A DNA stretch of 64,000 bases from Caenorhabditis elegans (Eukaryota > Nematoda > Chromadorea > Rhabditida > Rhabditidae). Shown here piece by piece: positions 12,432 through 23,729 of this stretch. The position numbers were made by a program, and so were the translations under genes. Below the pieces are notes generated by a model. It searched no databases. It was given only the letters and a program-made list of their open reading frames with translations, and was not told the origin of the DNA. The DNA lies in assembly GCF_000002985.6 (NCBI RefSeq), contig NC_003282.8:13330001-13394000 (forward strand), given 5' to 3'. Within the stretch, counting starts at the first letter, position 1. Each line of letters opens with the position of its first letter.

Positions 12432-12541
12432 AGCCTTCCATGAGGGTGAGTTTTTACCCTCCCTAAAATACCCTGTTCGGGTAAAGGGTAAAAAAGGATA
12501 TCAACGTGCCCTACTTTTTTTCTACCCTCACGGAAGGCTTA
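12432..12541. repeat. Small hairpin element
   Basis: Terminal arms AAGCCTTCC.TGAGGGT and ACCCTCA.GGAAGGCTT face each other, with inner TACCCT/AGGGTA pairing. This 110-bp hairpin lies just 3' of the kinase gene. It is probably a tiny MITE, or a transcription-end hairpin. Confidence 0.6.
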
Positions 12542-12857
12542 CTCTTAACAATAGACTTGGGAAAATAAGAAGGTGTGATTGAATACAATGGCCTCGGTGG
12601 TTGAATGGTGCATTTAGAAATTGTTAATGCATTTACTATTTCTATTCTACCCGAAACTTTTTTTCATTTTCGTTTTTTTCAAAGTTAAATTTAAAAAAAC
12701 CAGAATCCAAAAAAAGTATCCCCTTTCAATGTTAACCCAATTATCCATTTCAGCTTGTTCAAACAAAATAAAACGTTTCCTTTTTTCAAAAAGAATACAA
12801 AGCAAACAAAAAGTTTTAAATTCCAGATAATATGCACTTTTCATTCAATTGGATGAA

Positions 12858-15800
12858 ATGTCTACTCGACGACAACTCCGTGTCGTTCTTGCTCGAAATC
12901 CGCCAGATGCTTTTGCAAATTGTCCATTATTCCCGACTCTTGATGTCATTTTACAATGTCCGTTTCCCGGATGGACCATGGAGGTAAGAAATTCCTACAT
13001 GCCTACAGTAGAGGAAATCCATTTTTTAGGTTCTCAAAATGATAACGGACTCTTTGAAATGGGAAATAATACCTGTGGTTACACCGACTATTGTTGGAGG
13101 ACTCGATTGGGGAACATTGCAGGTAATTTCACCCGGTCGAGACGTAACGGGGACATTAGCGGGTGTGATCGAGGAGGGGAAGAGACAATTGCCGTTATGT
13201 TATTTTTTTGTCGACAAACTCGGCAAAACGGTCGGTTTGCCAATTTGCCGGAAATTTCAGATCCGGCAATTTGTCGATTTTCCGGAAATTTTCATTTCCG
13301 GCATATTGCCGATTTGCCGGAAATTTCAGATCCGGCAAGTTGTCGATTTGCCGGAAGATTTAAATTCCGGCAATTTGCCAGAAATGTTTATTCTCTTCAT
13401 TCTGCCGATTTGCCGATGGCCAAACATCAATTTATCGGAAGTTTTCAGAGAGATTTTATTCTAAAACGGAAGCACTTGAAACTGTGCCTTTTTGAAAATT
13501 TTTCCCGTTTTGTTTTTGAGATATTTTGATAGAATTTGCTTACTTTTCAAAATAAATAAAGTAACAATCATACAATTAAGAAATTCAGAAAAATGGAACT
13601 TGGAGTGGAGTACTTGGTTATTTGCAAAACGGAACTGCCGACGCAGTTGCTCTTATGTATCAGAAAACTGACACCAGAAACGAATACTTTGAGTATTCCT
13701 ACCCGGTAACTAATGTAAGTAAAAACTCTACTTCCGCCCGAGAAAAAATAATAGACTTAAAAAATCTAGGTTCAACCGGTATTCGTAGCTCGAAAAAAGA
13801 CTGAAACTCTCGGATCCGTACTGTGGAATGCTTTCAAACCATTTTCAGTTGAAGTCTGGCTTTGCTTGCTTGGTAAGAATATGTAGTTTAAATTATTTAA
13901 AACTAAACTCAAACATGAAAAATTCAGCAAGCCTTGTGCTAAATCTTCTCATAATGATTGCCATCAGTGGAATTGAATTCAAATTGTTATTCAGAAGTCG
14001 GTTCAGACCTTGGGAGGTATAATCGTTTTTGGGAAGTGTTTTAATGCAAAATTAAAAAAAAAAGGATTTTTTGTTACGGAAAATTGCTGAGCAACTTTTG
14101 AAAATTTATTTTGAAAAAAAAACGCTGGAAAAATCTGAAAAGTATTAGAAAATTTCAGAATAAAAGTGAGCTATTTTCAAAATTTCTACAGTTTGCTGAA
14201 ATCTTTGAAAAGATCTAAAAATGGATGAAAATTGAAAGCCTACGACTTTTTCGTAATTTAAGTACATATACTGTGTTTCGAATCTTTCAACATTTTATTT
14301 TAAAATCAGTGTCCCAACTTCCAGATGCTCTGGCATGTAGTCCAATTGCAACTCGACGAAAAAAGTGATGACATGTTATTCTACACCCTGTCTGGCAATA
14401 TTGTCCTATTTGTTTTTGCACTTTTACAATCGGGAATACTAATTGAAGTGTACAAAGGTATGCTTCTCACTGCACTTATTACTTCAAATGGAGATAATCC
14501 ATTCGCAAATGCTGATGAAATGATCAAGCTTATTGGAGAGAAAAAGTATCATCTAACTACAAACTACATGGGAAATTGGTACGTTTGGAAGTTATTCTTG
14601 TGGTTGAATTGAATGTTCAGGTACTTTGATGATCTTCAACATTCCGATCAGCAACATTTCGTGAGCCTCCGAGCTGCGACTGCTTCTAATCCAGTTGTAA
14701 GTTATACATTGTGATTACTGTAGGATTACTGTAGTACTGTAGATCACTGGTACGGTATTTTAAATAAATGTAGAAAAATTATAGAAATACAAACTCCGCG
14801 TGGTGTCAGAGTGTCTCATTTTGGCTTGATTTAGGTAGATCTACAAAAAAATGCGAGAGAAGAGACGAAATCAGTTGAGAACTTAAGTTCTCAACTGATT
14901 TCGCATGGTTTTTTTGGCAAAATTCCAGCATCTTTTGTAGATCTAACCGTAATGGGACAGGGGCCAAGACTGGGCTGAGAACCTTAAGAATAAGTAAAAA
15001 GGTACTGTAGAGTACTGTAGGGTTACTGTACACCAACCTATTTTTTCAAATTATTTTAACCCCGAAAGAATTTTTTTGAAGGAATTTGAATTCCCACCAA
15101 ATTTCAATTAATTTTTTAAATTTTAAGTATTATAAATCCTGCAAAAAACAATTTAAAAAAATTTGTGTTACCCCGCCAAAATATTGTTGTTTTTCAGGAA
15201 AATCAGGGAAATTTGAATTTCTCTCAAAAAATGTGTAAATTTTTTTGAACATTTTTCAACCCGCCCAAAATTTTTTTTGGTGAATCGCGATCTTTTGCCA
15301 ATCATTTTATTGCGGAAAATTTGAATTGCCAGCCAAAACTTTTTTATAGCTAAACGTTAGGGTCACTGTAGTAGTGGTTAAGAATGTATTTATATGTATG
15401 TCTATTTATGATTTGAGAGTACTCTATATAGGATTACTGTAGTGATACCGTACCTACAATCACAATAGTTTTGTTCCAGATCCCGGCTGCAAGTGTCTCT
15501 GCTGCACTTGATCTGGTAGATTCTGGAAAGTATATCTACCCGATTCAACAAGATTCTCTGGCAATGCAAATGAGTAAAGAACGATGTAATTACGTGTATG
15601 TTAGTGATGGAATGCCCCAAGTCTCCTCGTTTTTTGTATTTACCAAAAATTTTAGTGGAATCGCTGAGTTTAACACTCAGATTATTATGAATCAGGCGTT
15701 TATACAACGAACGTTCAATAAATATTTCAATGAGGTGACGTTGAAATAAACGATTTTTAATCCAAGTCAGTTCAGGGCTTCAAACTGGGTTTTATTCCAA

Positions 15801-16189
15801 AATGTGAAGTAACTGAACCAACTGCTTCGGATGCAACAAAACCATTGGATATTGAGTCCGTGATTGGTGTATTTACAATTGGAGCATTGGGGGTTGCTGC
15901 TTCTCTAATGGTTTTTGTTTTTGAGGTAGGAGAATTAAATTTTACTCGATTTTCCAATAACGCTTCCAAAAAAATAATATCTTCAAATCTATCTCAGATA
16001 TACCACTACTGGCATGTTCGTATCCTTGCCCGTCGTGCCCGTATGCGTGATCCATGGAATGTACGTAACCTGGCACGTATTGCCCAAATACATTTCACGA
16101 CACACGAGCAATATTCGGACATTGATGTTATGCGTCTCGTTGATGCATTTAATGCCACTTCATCGTCATCCGATACCTCCACATTGTGA
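12858..16189 (+). CDS. Divergent ionotropic glutamate receptor-like channel subunit
   Basis: Exons: 12858-12983, 13030-13122, 13589-13714, 13770-13872, 13928-14016, 14325-14578, 14621-14696, 15480-15734, 15776-15925 and 15998-16189. All phases agree and the product is 487 aa. The N-terminal half is a ligand-binding S1-like region (LRVVLARNPP at the start, then KNGTWSGVLGYLQNGTADA). Next come membrane segment WLCLLASLVLNLLIMIAISG, a second hydrophobic stretch ending EVYKGMLLTALIT where classical receptors have SYTANLAAF, an S2-like lobe, and a last membrane segment (VIGVFTIGALGVAASLMVFV) before a short cytoplasmic tail. It resembles the nematode-expanded divergent iGluR-like group. No signal peptide is visible at this start. 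An upstream ATG at 12832 is out of frame, so the true 5' end is uncertain. Confidence 0.8.
13215..13450. repeat. CCGGAAATTT/GGCAATTTGCCG repeat cluster
   Basis: Intronic array of degenerate units such as TTGCCGGAAATTTCAGA and TCCGGCAATTTG. The same family forms clusters at 16430-16610, 34575-34960, 46060-46830 and 50930-51290. It is AT-rich with self-complementary GGC/GCC blocks. Confidence 0.8.
14800..14985. repeat. Copy of the GTGGTGTCAGAGTGTC palindromic repeat family
   Basis: Begins GTGGTGTCAGAGTGTCTCATT, contains TAGATCTACAAAAA and TTCTCAACTGATTTCGCATG, and ends near AACCGTAATGGGACAGG. It lies in the long intron of the receptor gene. Other copies: 17800-17925, 27708-27862, 36124-36303, 36796-36990, 49655-49838, and halves at 30450-30500 and 63942-64000. 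Confidence 0.85.
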
Positions 16190-17686
16190 AATCTTTACTT
16201 ATTGATGATTCATTTATTTACATTTGTTAAACACTTTTTAATGTTTGTGTCACATGATTCATCCTCTCCGAGACACACTCTCTCTACTTATAATCCTTCC
16301 TCTCCACCCTTCGACAAGTTATCAGTTCAACCATTTTCGGCACTTATTTTCATCAGTTTGATGGAATTTTAAACTCTTTTTGATTTGTAATACATTTTGC
16401 TCTGAAATTTCCTTTGTTCTTGTATTAGAAGTTAAAGTACGGCAATTGCAGGTTTTCAAAATTTCCGGCAAATCGACAATTTCAGCAATTGCCTGTTTTG
16501 GATATTTCGGGCAATTTTGATTTATGGCTATGGGCAATTCCGGCAATTGCCGGGTTCTAAAATATTTGCCGAATTGCCGAAAAATTGCCAAAATTCGATT
16601 GTGCACCCCTGAGTCCAGGGAAACTCTTTAAAAAATGTTATTTTTTCCAAAATTTTTCTGAAAGTTATATATATATATAATAAGTGTAAACTTGAAGTTC
16701 AAAAGTTTTATCATTTGAAAATTTGAAAGCAGCTTATCAGACCTCTCGTGACTCTCACCTTCGAGTAAAAAGGTTTCAACGACCTGACTCCTTTGGAGTG
16801 TCCTTGAATTTGATACTAGAGCACTTGAAAAATTTTTTGGAAAAATCATGCATTCCATTTATTTAATAAGCTTCAGATACAACGGCGAAAATGTTTCAGG
16901 AAATTTTGAAACGCCTTTTTTTCAAAATAAAAAACCTGTTGCGGTTTATACTTATTAGGCGCCGCTCTTTTCTTGGCTAGTGTGTATTTCACATAATGTT
17001 TTGCAGTATTCTAATAAATTCTGTCGGATAGATTTATATAATATGAACACTTTTTTCGTAATAGTTTACTCATGGCTGCTTACATCGAATATAGAATAGT
17101 ATACTATTTATAGCATATAGCATTTATAGTATACCTTTTCTAATAGTAAGAGAAATTTCGCCTTTTCCTAATTTTCATAATACTTATGTTTTCGAGATTC
17201 TAACGATTTCGCGAACTCTGTAGAATTTTTTAAAACTACGAGTGCCTCTGCGGAAACTTTAAATATTAAAAAAATTGCATTCTCTTTTCTTTTAAAAAGT
17301 GCAAAACTAGAGAAAACTTAAAGTTTTAAATGTTTGCAAATGAATCATATTCCTAGAAGTCACATATACATTCGTCATTCTCATTTTCCATGTCAACACA
17401 ACGAGTACAAGAAACCAAATTGTGACCTGATAAGAGCATTATTAGTCAGGCAGGCATACACATCATTTATTTTTTTTGAATTCAAATCGATATCTTATCA
17501 GATGCCATAATATTATCAGTACGTACTCTCCTCTTCTATTGTATAAATAAAAAGACAATAAAACAACCCACACAACAGCTCTTCTTCTCATTCTTTTTCA
17601 TTGTCTTGATACCTCGTTGTGAATAAATTTCTTATTTGTTTTCAATTTTTTAAAAGTATTCCAGCTCTACTAACCAACAAACCAAC
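16190..17686. other. Intergenic region; CCGGCAATT repeat fragment and upstream DNA of the PMP3-like gene
   Basis: Contains one fragment of the GGCAATTTGCCG family (about 16430-16608), ending in a GTGCACCCCTG end like those of hAT-type MITEs. The rest is AT-rich sequence without exons. The last 270 bases carry two GATA sites, listed separately. Confidence 0.6.
17425..17501. promoter_or_regulatory. Pair of GATA-factor sites upstream of the PMP3-like gene
   Basis: CTGATAAG at about 17427 and CTTATCAG at about 17493 are extended GATA sites in opposite orientation, about 190-260 bp before the ATG. In C. elegans, TGATAA sites near promoters are the usual mark of intestinal control by ELT-2/ELT-7. 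A tissue call is inference. Confidence 0.5.
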
Positions 17687-18575
17687 ATGCCAATTACCTG
17701 CACCGATATCCCGAAATTCATCTGTGCTCTTCTTCTCCCAGTAAGTGTTAGCGTTTTGAAAAAATTTTCATTGTCAGATATAATCACGGAAATTGCGGGA
17801 ATTTAATCGCAGACTTCTCAACTGATTCCGCATGATTAAGAGCGTGCTGACGTCACTTTTTTGAAAAAAAAATTCCCGCATTCTTTGTAGATCAAACCGT
17901 GATGGAACAGCCTGACACCACATGCATTTATTTATTTAAATACGTTTGTGAAAAAAAACTAGAAAAAAAATCATTAAAAATTGGGACCTGAATGTTCTAT
18001 TACCTAGACGCGAAACTTTACGATTTTTACGCCAGGAATACGGTAAACGATCTCAACACGACAATTTTTTCAATGGGAAGAGGTGTGCACCTTTAAAGAG
18101 TACTGTAACTTCAAAATTTAGTTGCTCCTCGATTTTGCATAGTTTTTCCAAAAAAACATAGGTAAAAACATAACCATACCATTTTTAAAACAAATCCTGA
18201 GAAAACCTGCGCAAAAACGAAATTTTCTAATTACAGTAGCCTTCAAAGGCGCATTCAAATAACAAAAAGTTATCGTGTCGAGACCGGGTACAGTATTTTT
18301 GACGCAAAAATTGTAAAATTTTGGGTTTAGTACAGTAATTTTAAAGGCGCGTGCACAACACTTTTGAATAAATGCAATTTTCATTTAAAACTGTAAAGCT
18401 GTAGCGTTCAAAGGCGCAGGTATTCAAAAATTCGAAAAAAAGTTTCAAATTGCAGCCAATTGGTGTTTGGATGGAAAAAGGATGCGGAGCCGACTTGGTC
18501 ATCAATATTGTGCTCACAATTCTCGGCTTCATACCCGGAGTCATCCACGCTTGCTTCATTATTTGTTGGTACTAA
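17687..18575 (+). CDS. PMP3/UPF0057 family small membrane proteolipid
   Basis: Two exons, 17687-17740 and 18456-18575, give a 57-residue protein, the normal size for this family. It consists of two hydrophobic hairpin segments: IPKFICALLLPPIGVWMEKG and VINIVLTILGFIPGVIHACF, ending IICWY. The LPP-GV-x(4)-GC pattern and the I-LT-LG-PG-IHA motif are family signatures. Members sit in the plasma membrane; the yeast homologue Pmp3 affects membrane potential and salt tolerance. The 715-bp intron is mostly repeat (17800-17925 and 18000-18430). The start fits well and is only about 25 bp past a CCAG acceptor-like site. Confidence 0.9.
18000..18430. repeat. Inverted repeat of the CTCRACACGA / AAAGGCGCAC family
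   Basis: Left arm: ATCTCAACACGACAATTTTT followed by GTGTGCACCTTTAAAGAGTA. Right arm: CAGTAGCCTTCAAAGGCGC followed by ATCGTGTCGAGACCGGGTA. It fills most of the intron. The same element type occurs at 28060-28450, 41725-41965 and 49537-50035. Confidence 0.8.
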
Positions 18576-18684
18576 CCTTGATTTCATATAAATAATTATA
18601 TTTTATATACTCACCCGGGTCATATTATTCACGTTTTCATAAATTAATATTTTGTATTTCCTACCAATTTTTATTAGCTAGAGT

Positions 18685-19079
18685 TAGGGCTGTTATGAGG
18701 GACGTCCCTTTTTGGGGGGCGGGGGCGATCATTCGTCCCCCTCATGGGGGCGAGGGACGCCCCCGTCCCCTGGTTGGGGGATGGGGGACGACCCTCGTCC
18801 CCGATGTGACGAAAAGTCGCGTCCTATTCATTTTTACTTATATTAGATATTCACCTCATTTAAAATATTTTTACGTGAAACTCGTTTCCGTTAAATTGTG
18901 CGGGTCCATCGTGGATATTCCACACAAAAAACGTGTCACTTTAATAATTATGAAGCAAAATCATAACTTGTTTTGCTATCGACATGGAGGATACAAACGC
19001 ACATTTTTCGCACTGGATGAAGGAAGCGCCCCCACGAGGGGACGAGGGGCGCCCCTTTTCGTCCCTCATAACAGCCCTA
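18685..19079. mobile_element. hAT-like MITE, 395 bp, with 8-bp target duplication
   Basis: The element is bounded by terminal inverted repeats TAGGGCTGTTATGAGGGACG (left) and CGTCCCTCATAACAGCCCTA (right). It is flanked on both sides by the identical 8-mer GCTAGAGT (18677-18684 and 19080-19087). An 8-bp duplication plus a TAGGG terminus is the hallmark of the hAT superfamily. Inside are G-rich GGGGGCGAGGGACG-type blocks and their complements. The 129-codon open frame across it is not a transposase, so the copy is non-autonomous. The exact duplication and near-perfect ends suggest a fairly recent insertion. Confidence 0.9.
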
Positions 19080-19240
19080 GCTAGAGTCGTTTAACAACAG
19101 GAAAAAAAGTTAAAAAAATGAATGGTACAGTAGTTTTCAGTTTTAAAGATTAACGAACAAGGCAAAGCAATAAAATACAACAAAACAATGGAAGCTATGA
19201 AAAATTGGGAAATGATACAGTATCAATTATATTAGCAGCT

Positions 19241-22200
19241 TCACATTTCTTCGTGGCTGATGTGACGTACTAGAATTGGAAAATAAGGATCTTCTTGCTT
19301 CGCTTCAACCTTCATATTCTTGAGACTCACTGAAAAATATTTATTTTTATTTTAATTTGTGTCTCAACGACTAAATATCTTACAAAGAAGGCCCTCAAAG
19401 GCGGTTGCTGCCTTTTTACGATCGTGATCCGCAGTGAATTCATTGAAATTCACCCATTCTGGATATCTTGCTTCTGCTTCGCTGAAAAATTGATTTTTTT
19501 TTGATTTTTCGTAGTTCCAATTACGATCAAAACTGAGCGATTGACCTGCCAATGCGTCGCACAGAAAAAGAGGCGGGGTGTTGTTCTGCAAGCCTGCGGC
19601 TCGTGGACAACTATGAAATAATTTTTCGCGAAAATTCTGGATTTCGGAATATTTTCGCTAATTTCGTTGTTGTTAATATTCGAAATAAACTGACTATTTA
19701 TGGTATTTTTCCGGCGAAAATGGCAAATTTTCGTTGAATAAACTCCAAATTTTTAGATTATTTCGAATATTAAACACAAAAAAATAAGCGAAAATTATCC
19801 GAAATCAAGCATTTTAGACAAAAATTTATTTACAGTTTTCCACAATGGCTGGCGAGCCGCAAGTTTAAAAAAACGACGCTCCGCCTCATTTTGTGTGCGG
19901 CGCCTTGCAAAATTTGCAGGTCGATCTTTCTGTTTTAGTGTTAGTATACACACTTGAGCAATTCCTTGTGGATGTTGAGCCGATTATTGGGAAGGAGACT
20001 TCCAGATGAATAGAAGAATAGTTCATCTTCTCTAGCATCTCGAGTCCGTTCTTCATCCTCGAATAGTCGATTACGGCGAGTATCCTCTTCCAGATCGTCA
20101 GCTGAAAATATTTTATTTTAAACTATAAAGTGGGGGCGACAACCGAAAGTTTGAAAAATAATCGGCGAGTATAACAAAAAAATCGAACAACGAAAATTCT
20201 CGATTTTTCAAAAATCCAAAAATAATGTTTTTTACTTTAGTAAAAAAAAAACCAAAAGCCCGACACAAACCATCGGTTTGCTTATTTTTTTAAAACAATT
20301 TTGGTCATTTTCTACCTAAAGAAATCCAAGATATTCTAAAGAATAAAATTATATGTTTTCTTATTTTTTTTATGAGCAAAAAAAAAATTGATTTTATGAT
20401 TTAATGTGATTTTTATCGTTCATTCTCTGAAAATGTAAGAATTTTCGATTTTCGAGGAAAAAATCGAAACATTTTTGACCTTTTATTCCGAAAATTGGAA
20501 TTTTTTTTTGGTAATTCGAGAACTGCCCAATTTAAACATTTTCGGCAATTTTCGGCAAAAATTATTTTCAACACTAAATCGACATTAAAATATCTCACTT
20601 CTCATAAATTGAACCCCTAAACTGCTTTTTTGACGGCGTCGAACATTTTCAAGTTCTTCTTCGGTTCTCATCGTCAAAAGTGGATCAATTTCTTCAACTG
20701 GAATAGGATCCAAATTCAGTTCAGCAATGATGCTCGTCTCCCGGCGTTTCTCTGGAGTTGGGAACAGACTAATAACTGAATATTTCAAATCTTTGATCGG
20801 CGTGGGCGTACGAGCAGTTCTTATTGGATGCGGGGGCGCTTCATATTCCAAATTCTCAAAAACTGGATTCTCCTGTAGCTGTCTTGGCGGGTTGATATTA
20901 TCCGTAGATGGAAATTCTTCAGGTTGACGAGGTTGCTCTTCTAGAAGTAGAGTATCCTCAACGATGCGATTTGGAGACAGAAGACAAACTTTTGCATATT
21001 TATATTCTTCCTCTTCTTCCTCATCTTCATCCTCTTCATCATCGCTCACTGGACTTCCAACAGCTTGATTATAACAAGCTTTGAACATATCCCGAACCTC
21101 TGGAGGAAGACGATATCCGATACTGAAAACTGGTTCTGGTAAGTTCATGAGCACCGCGACTGCATCCGTTTTTGGTGGAATCTTTGCTATTACATCCTCC
21201 TTCTTACGAACCAGTGAGGAATAATCGGCTTGTAACACTTTTTGCACAGCTTCGTCGATTTCCAGATCATCGCTGTGGATGATCGGCAGATTGCGTTTCG
21301 ATTTTTTCCGTTGAGGTAGAACATCATGAATTTGGGAGTCTATTGCGAAACTCGGATCTTCCGGTCGCACAGTTGAATGAAGATCTGTCAAATCGGTTTG
21401 ATTAATCGGAGTTACTGGACGCGATGATGGTCTTCTTCGTGCTCTTTCCAACGCGTCTTCTTCCTCTTCGACTTTTGATTTCTTTGCTGGAGGTGGTAGA
21501 ATTACATCTTCAAACAATTCTAAATCTTTCGGCAATGGTGGCAGTCGGCTGTTCTCGTCATCGGGTAAATCGTTGATCAATTGAAGATATTCAACAACCA
21601 TATCCTGCTGACTCGCTGGAATGGTGACAAGATCAATTGCATCTAGTTGTGGTGGAAGCTCTGGCTGTGGAAGCTCAAGCTGTGGCGCGGGCTCCTCGAT
21701 AATTGGTTGAATGGGCTCTTGAATAGGCTCCTGGGGTGCTGGTTGTTCCACGGTTTCACTCGGGAGCAGAGCAATAGAGACAAATTTTGTAGGCTCTTCT
21801 TGCACAATTTCAGAAGCTTCTTTGGGGAGCTGAAGAGCCTCTTCTTGCTCTTCCTGGAGGATAGCAGATCGTTTTCTGGAATCGACATCTATCGGAAATT
21901 TCTCGCCAAGTGTGATTTCAGGGATCTCAGGGAACAAAAGTTGGCTGAAGTCGGCAATTACCGCGTCATTTCGTCGTTCCTTGTTGTGCTCATTTGAACC
22001 GTTACCCTCGACAAACGTGGAGTGCATGGTGATTTCTTTTTCTCTGAAACACGAAAATTTTACTTTTGAAATTAATTTAAAATTAAACTATCAATCCATC
22101 AATTTTGCAAAAAGCAATGTCGCACAGAAATAGAGGCGGAGTGTAATTTCTCTACCCTGTGGCACGGTTTTTTCAGAGCTTTTGTTGATTTTTTTAAAAT

Positions 22201-23193
22201 AAAATTTCGATTGTAATTGGTTTATTCTCTTTTTTTCGAATGGAAATGCAATCCGCATAAATTCTCATAAGATTATAAGGATATTTAGAGCTTCATTGGT
22301 TGTAAAAACAGGAAATATCCTCGCAATCTTATGCAAATTTAATTGGATAGCATTTTCATACGCAAAATGCGAATAAATCAAGGAAAATCGAAATTTTATT
22401 GAAATAAGGTGAAAAACCGTGCCGCAGGGTTCATGTGCGTCGCTGCTTTTTTTCAAAATCTGGGATCGATTATTCAGTTCCGAACCTCAGGTAAGGCTCA
22501 ACACATCCATAGATCGCATTCAATTCTGAATTATTGTCAATCCACTGATTCATGTTGGGCAACGCATCCATCATTATAAAGTCTCCTGGATTTCCATTGA
22601 TCTAGAAGAATATTCTTGATTATTGATTATTTAATTAACTTGAACTCACTCCCAATTCGTCGCCAATTGCTTGTAAATGAGCCAAATCAACCCGATCCAA
22701 CTCCTCGACGCACATAATAGGCTTAGATCTCAGTCTTGCGAATTTATCTTCTTTTCTCTGCAACTCTTGGTTTCTGTCGAACCTTTCAGCCATCAGCAAA
22801 ATGAAACTTTTCTTCTTCATGAGCTCTTTGAGCTTCTCGACGTCTCCTGAAAATATTAATTGATTTCTGACGATACAATTCTCCAACTCACGTTTCAAGA
22901 AATCAACCTGAACTTGATGGATCAAAACTGTTCCATATGTGAGCAGGGATAGCAAATAAAGTCCAGTTTTTGTTGCTGAGCCCCTGTGCCGTTCGGGAAC
23001 CATTTCAATGATTGAATGACACAGTTCCGGGAGATTTTGGTCCAAAATCTCTCTTCGTGACAGCTTTTTCGAGTCGCCGGTACCAAGAATCCTGGAAAAG
23101 CAGAAATTATAAATTAGATTGAAAAGATGAGAAAACTCACCAAGCCACGTGAAACACGGCATCTTTTCGAATTACTTCCGCAGAGACAACCAT
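19241..23193 (-). CDS. rec-8: REC-8, meiotic cohesin kleisin
   Basis: Eight exons on the minus strand: 23193-23141, 23091-22892, 22846-22650, 22601-22486, 22043-20599, 20101-19954, 19481-19384 and 19329-19241. All phases match and the product is 781 aa. Residues 1 to about 110 are the N-terminal Rad21/Rec8 domain that contacts SMC3 ([18 protein letters not shown], then the [16 protein letters not shown] helix region). The middle is long, acidic and disordered, with a run of Glu/Asp near residue 520. The last 60 or so residues form the winged helix that binds SMC1 (AATAFEGLL, then [15 protein letters not shown]). REC-8 holds sister chromatids in meiosis and is cleaved by separase. Introns 1-7 are short except those holding palindromic repeats (19549-19903 and 22112-22450). 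It shares a 536-bp promoter region with mex-5. Confidence 0.95.
19549..19903. repeat. Palindromic repeat in a rec-8 intron (GCGTCGCACAGAAA family)
   Basis: Left arm ATGCGTCGCACAGAAAAAGAG with CTGCGGCTCGT. Right arm GCGAGCCGCAAG with GACGCTCCGCCTCATTTTGT. A second copy occupies 22112-22450 of the same gene (GTCGCACAGAAATAGAGGCG to GGTTCATGTGCGTCGCTG), and a fragment lies in a mex-5 intron near 25150-25210. Confidence 0.75.
22112..22450. repeat. Second copy of the GCGTCGCACAGAAA palindromic family
   Basis: Arms CCCTGTGGCACGGTTTTT and AAAAACCGTGCCGCAGGG face each other across about 210 bp of AT-rich spacer, within the intron between rec-8 exons 22601-22486 and 22043-20599. Confidence 0.75.
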
Positions 23194-23729
23194 CTGCAAG
23201 AAAATACATTTTCGACTGATTTTACGGTTTTCACAACGGCAAAATATCAGTTTTTAAAAAATTAAACCATAAAACAAATAATATAACCCAATTTTTACAT
23301 CAAACCACAAGAAAAAAATACATTTGGGCCCACGGATAAAGAAATTAAAAAAATACATTTTTTAAAGGCGCACCGAATTAAAATTCATTTGGGTCTTACC
23401 GCGTATACCGTACTCCGTTTGTTTGATCATTTTTGTCAGCGCTGGCGGTTGTTTTTTCATTTCATTTCTGCTTCAAAGACGTTTTCTCGAATAATTTTTC
23501 GTTTATTCTCTTTTTTAAAATTAATTTCTAGCCGTAAATGTTATAAATTCACCCATTTAACGCAAATTTCATGGTAATCTCATGGAAAAATGCAGTTTCT
23601 TTGTTAAAGAAAGCTTAAATAGCAAAAATTCCCCGACTTTCCCCAAAATCCTGCTCGATTTTCCGTTTTCTCATTGTATTCTCTCTTAATTAATTTTATC
23701 GATAATCAATTGAATGTTTCAGACAGAGA
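23194..23729. promoter_or_regulatory. Bidirectional rec-8 / mex-5 upstream region
   Basis: The 536 bp between the two divergent ATGs must carry both promoters. A TTTCAG acceptor at 23717-23722 just before the mex-5 ATG fits trans-splicing. Both genes are germline genes, so shared open chromatin is likely; no specific factor site was identified. Confidence 0.6.

Noticed and set aside
12832-12983. ATG at 12832 as the start of the glutamate receptor
   Set aside because: It reads a different frame from the conserved LRVVLARNPP segment and would not continue into exon 2.
18695-19084. 129-aa open frame
   Set aside because: It fits inside the terminal repeats of the hAT-like MITE and has no transposase motifs.
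21643-21997. Frames opposite and alongside rec-8 exon 5
   Set aside because: Shadow frames of the Glu/Pro/Gln-rich middle of REC-8.
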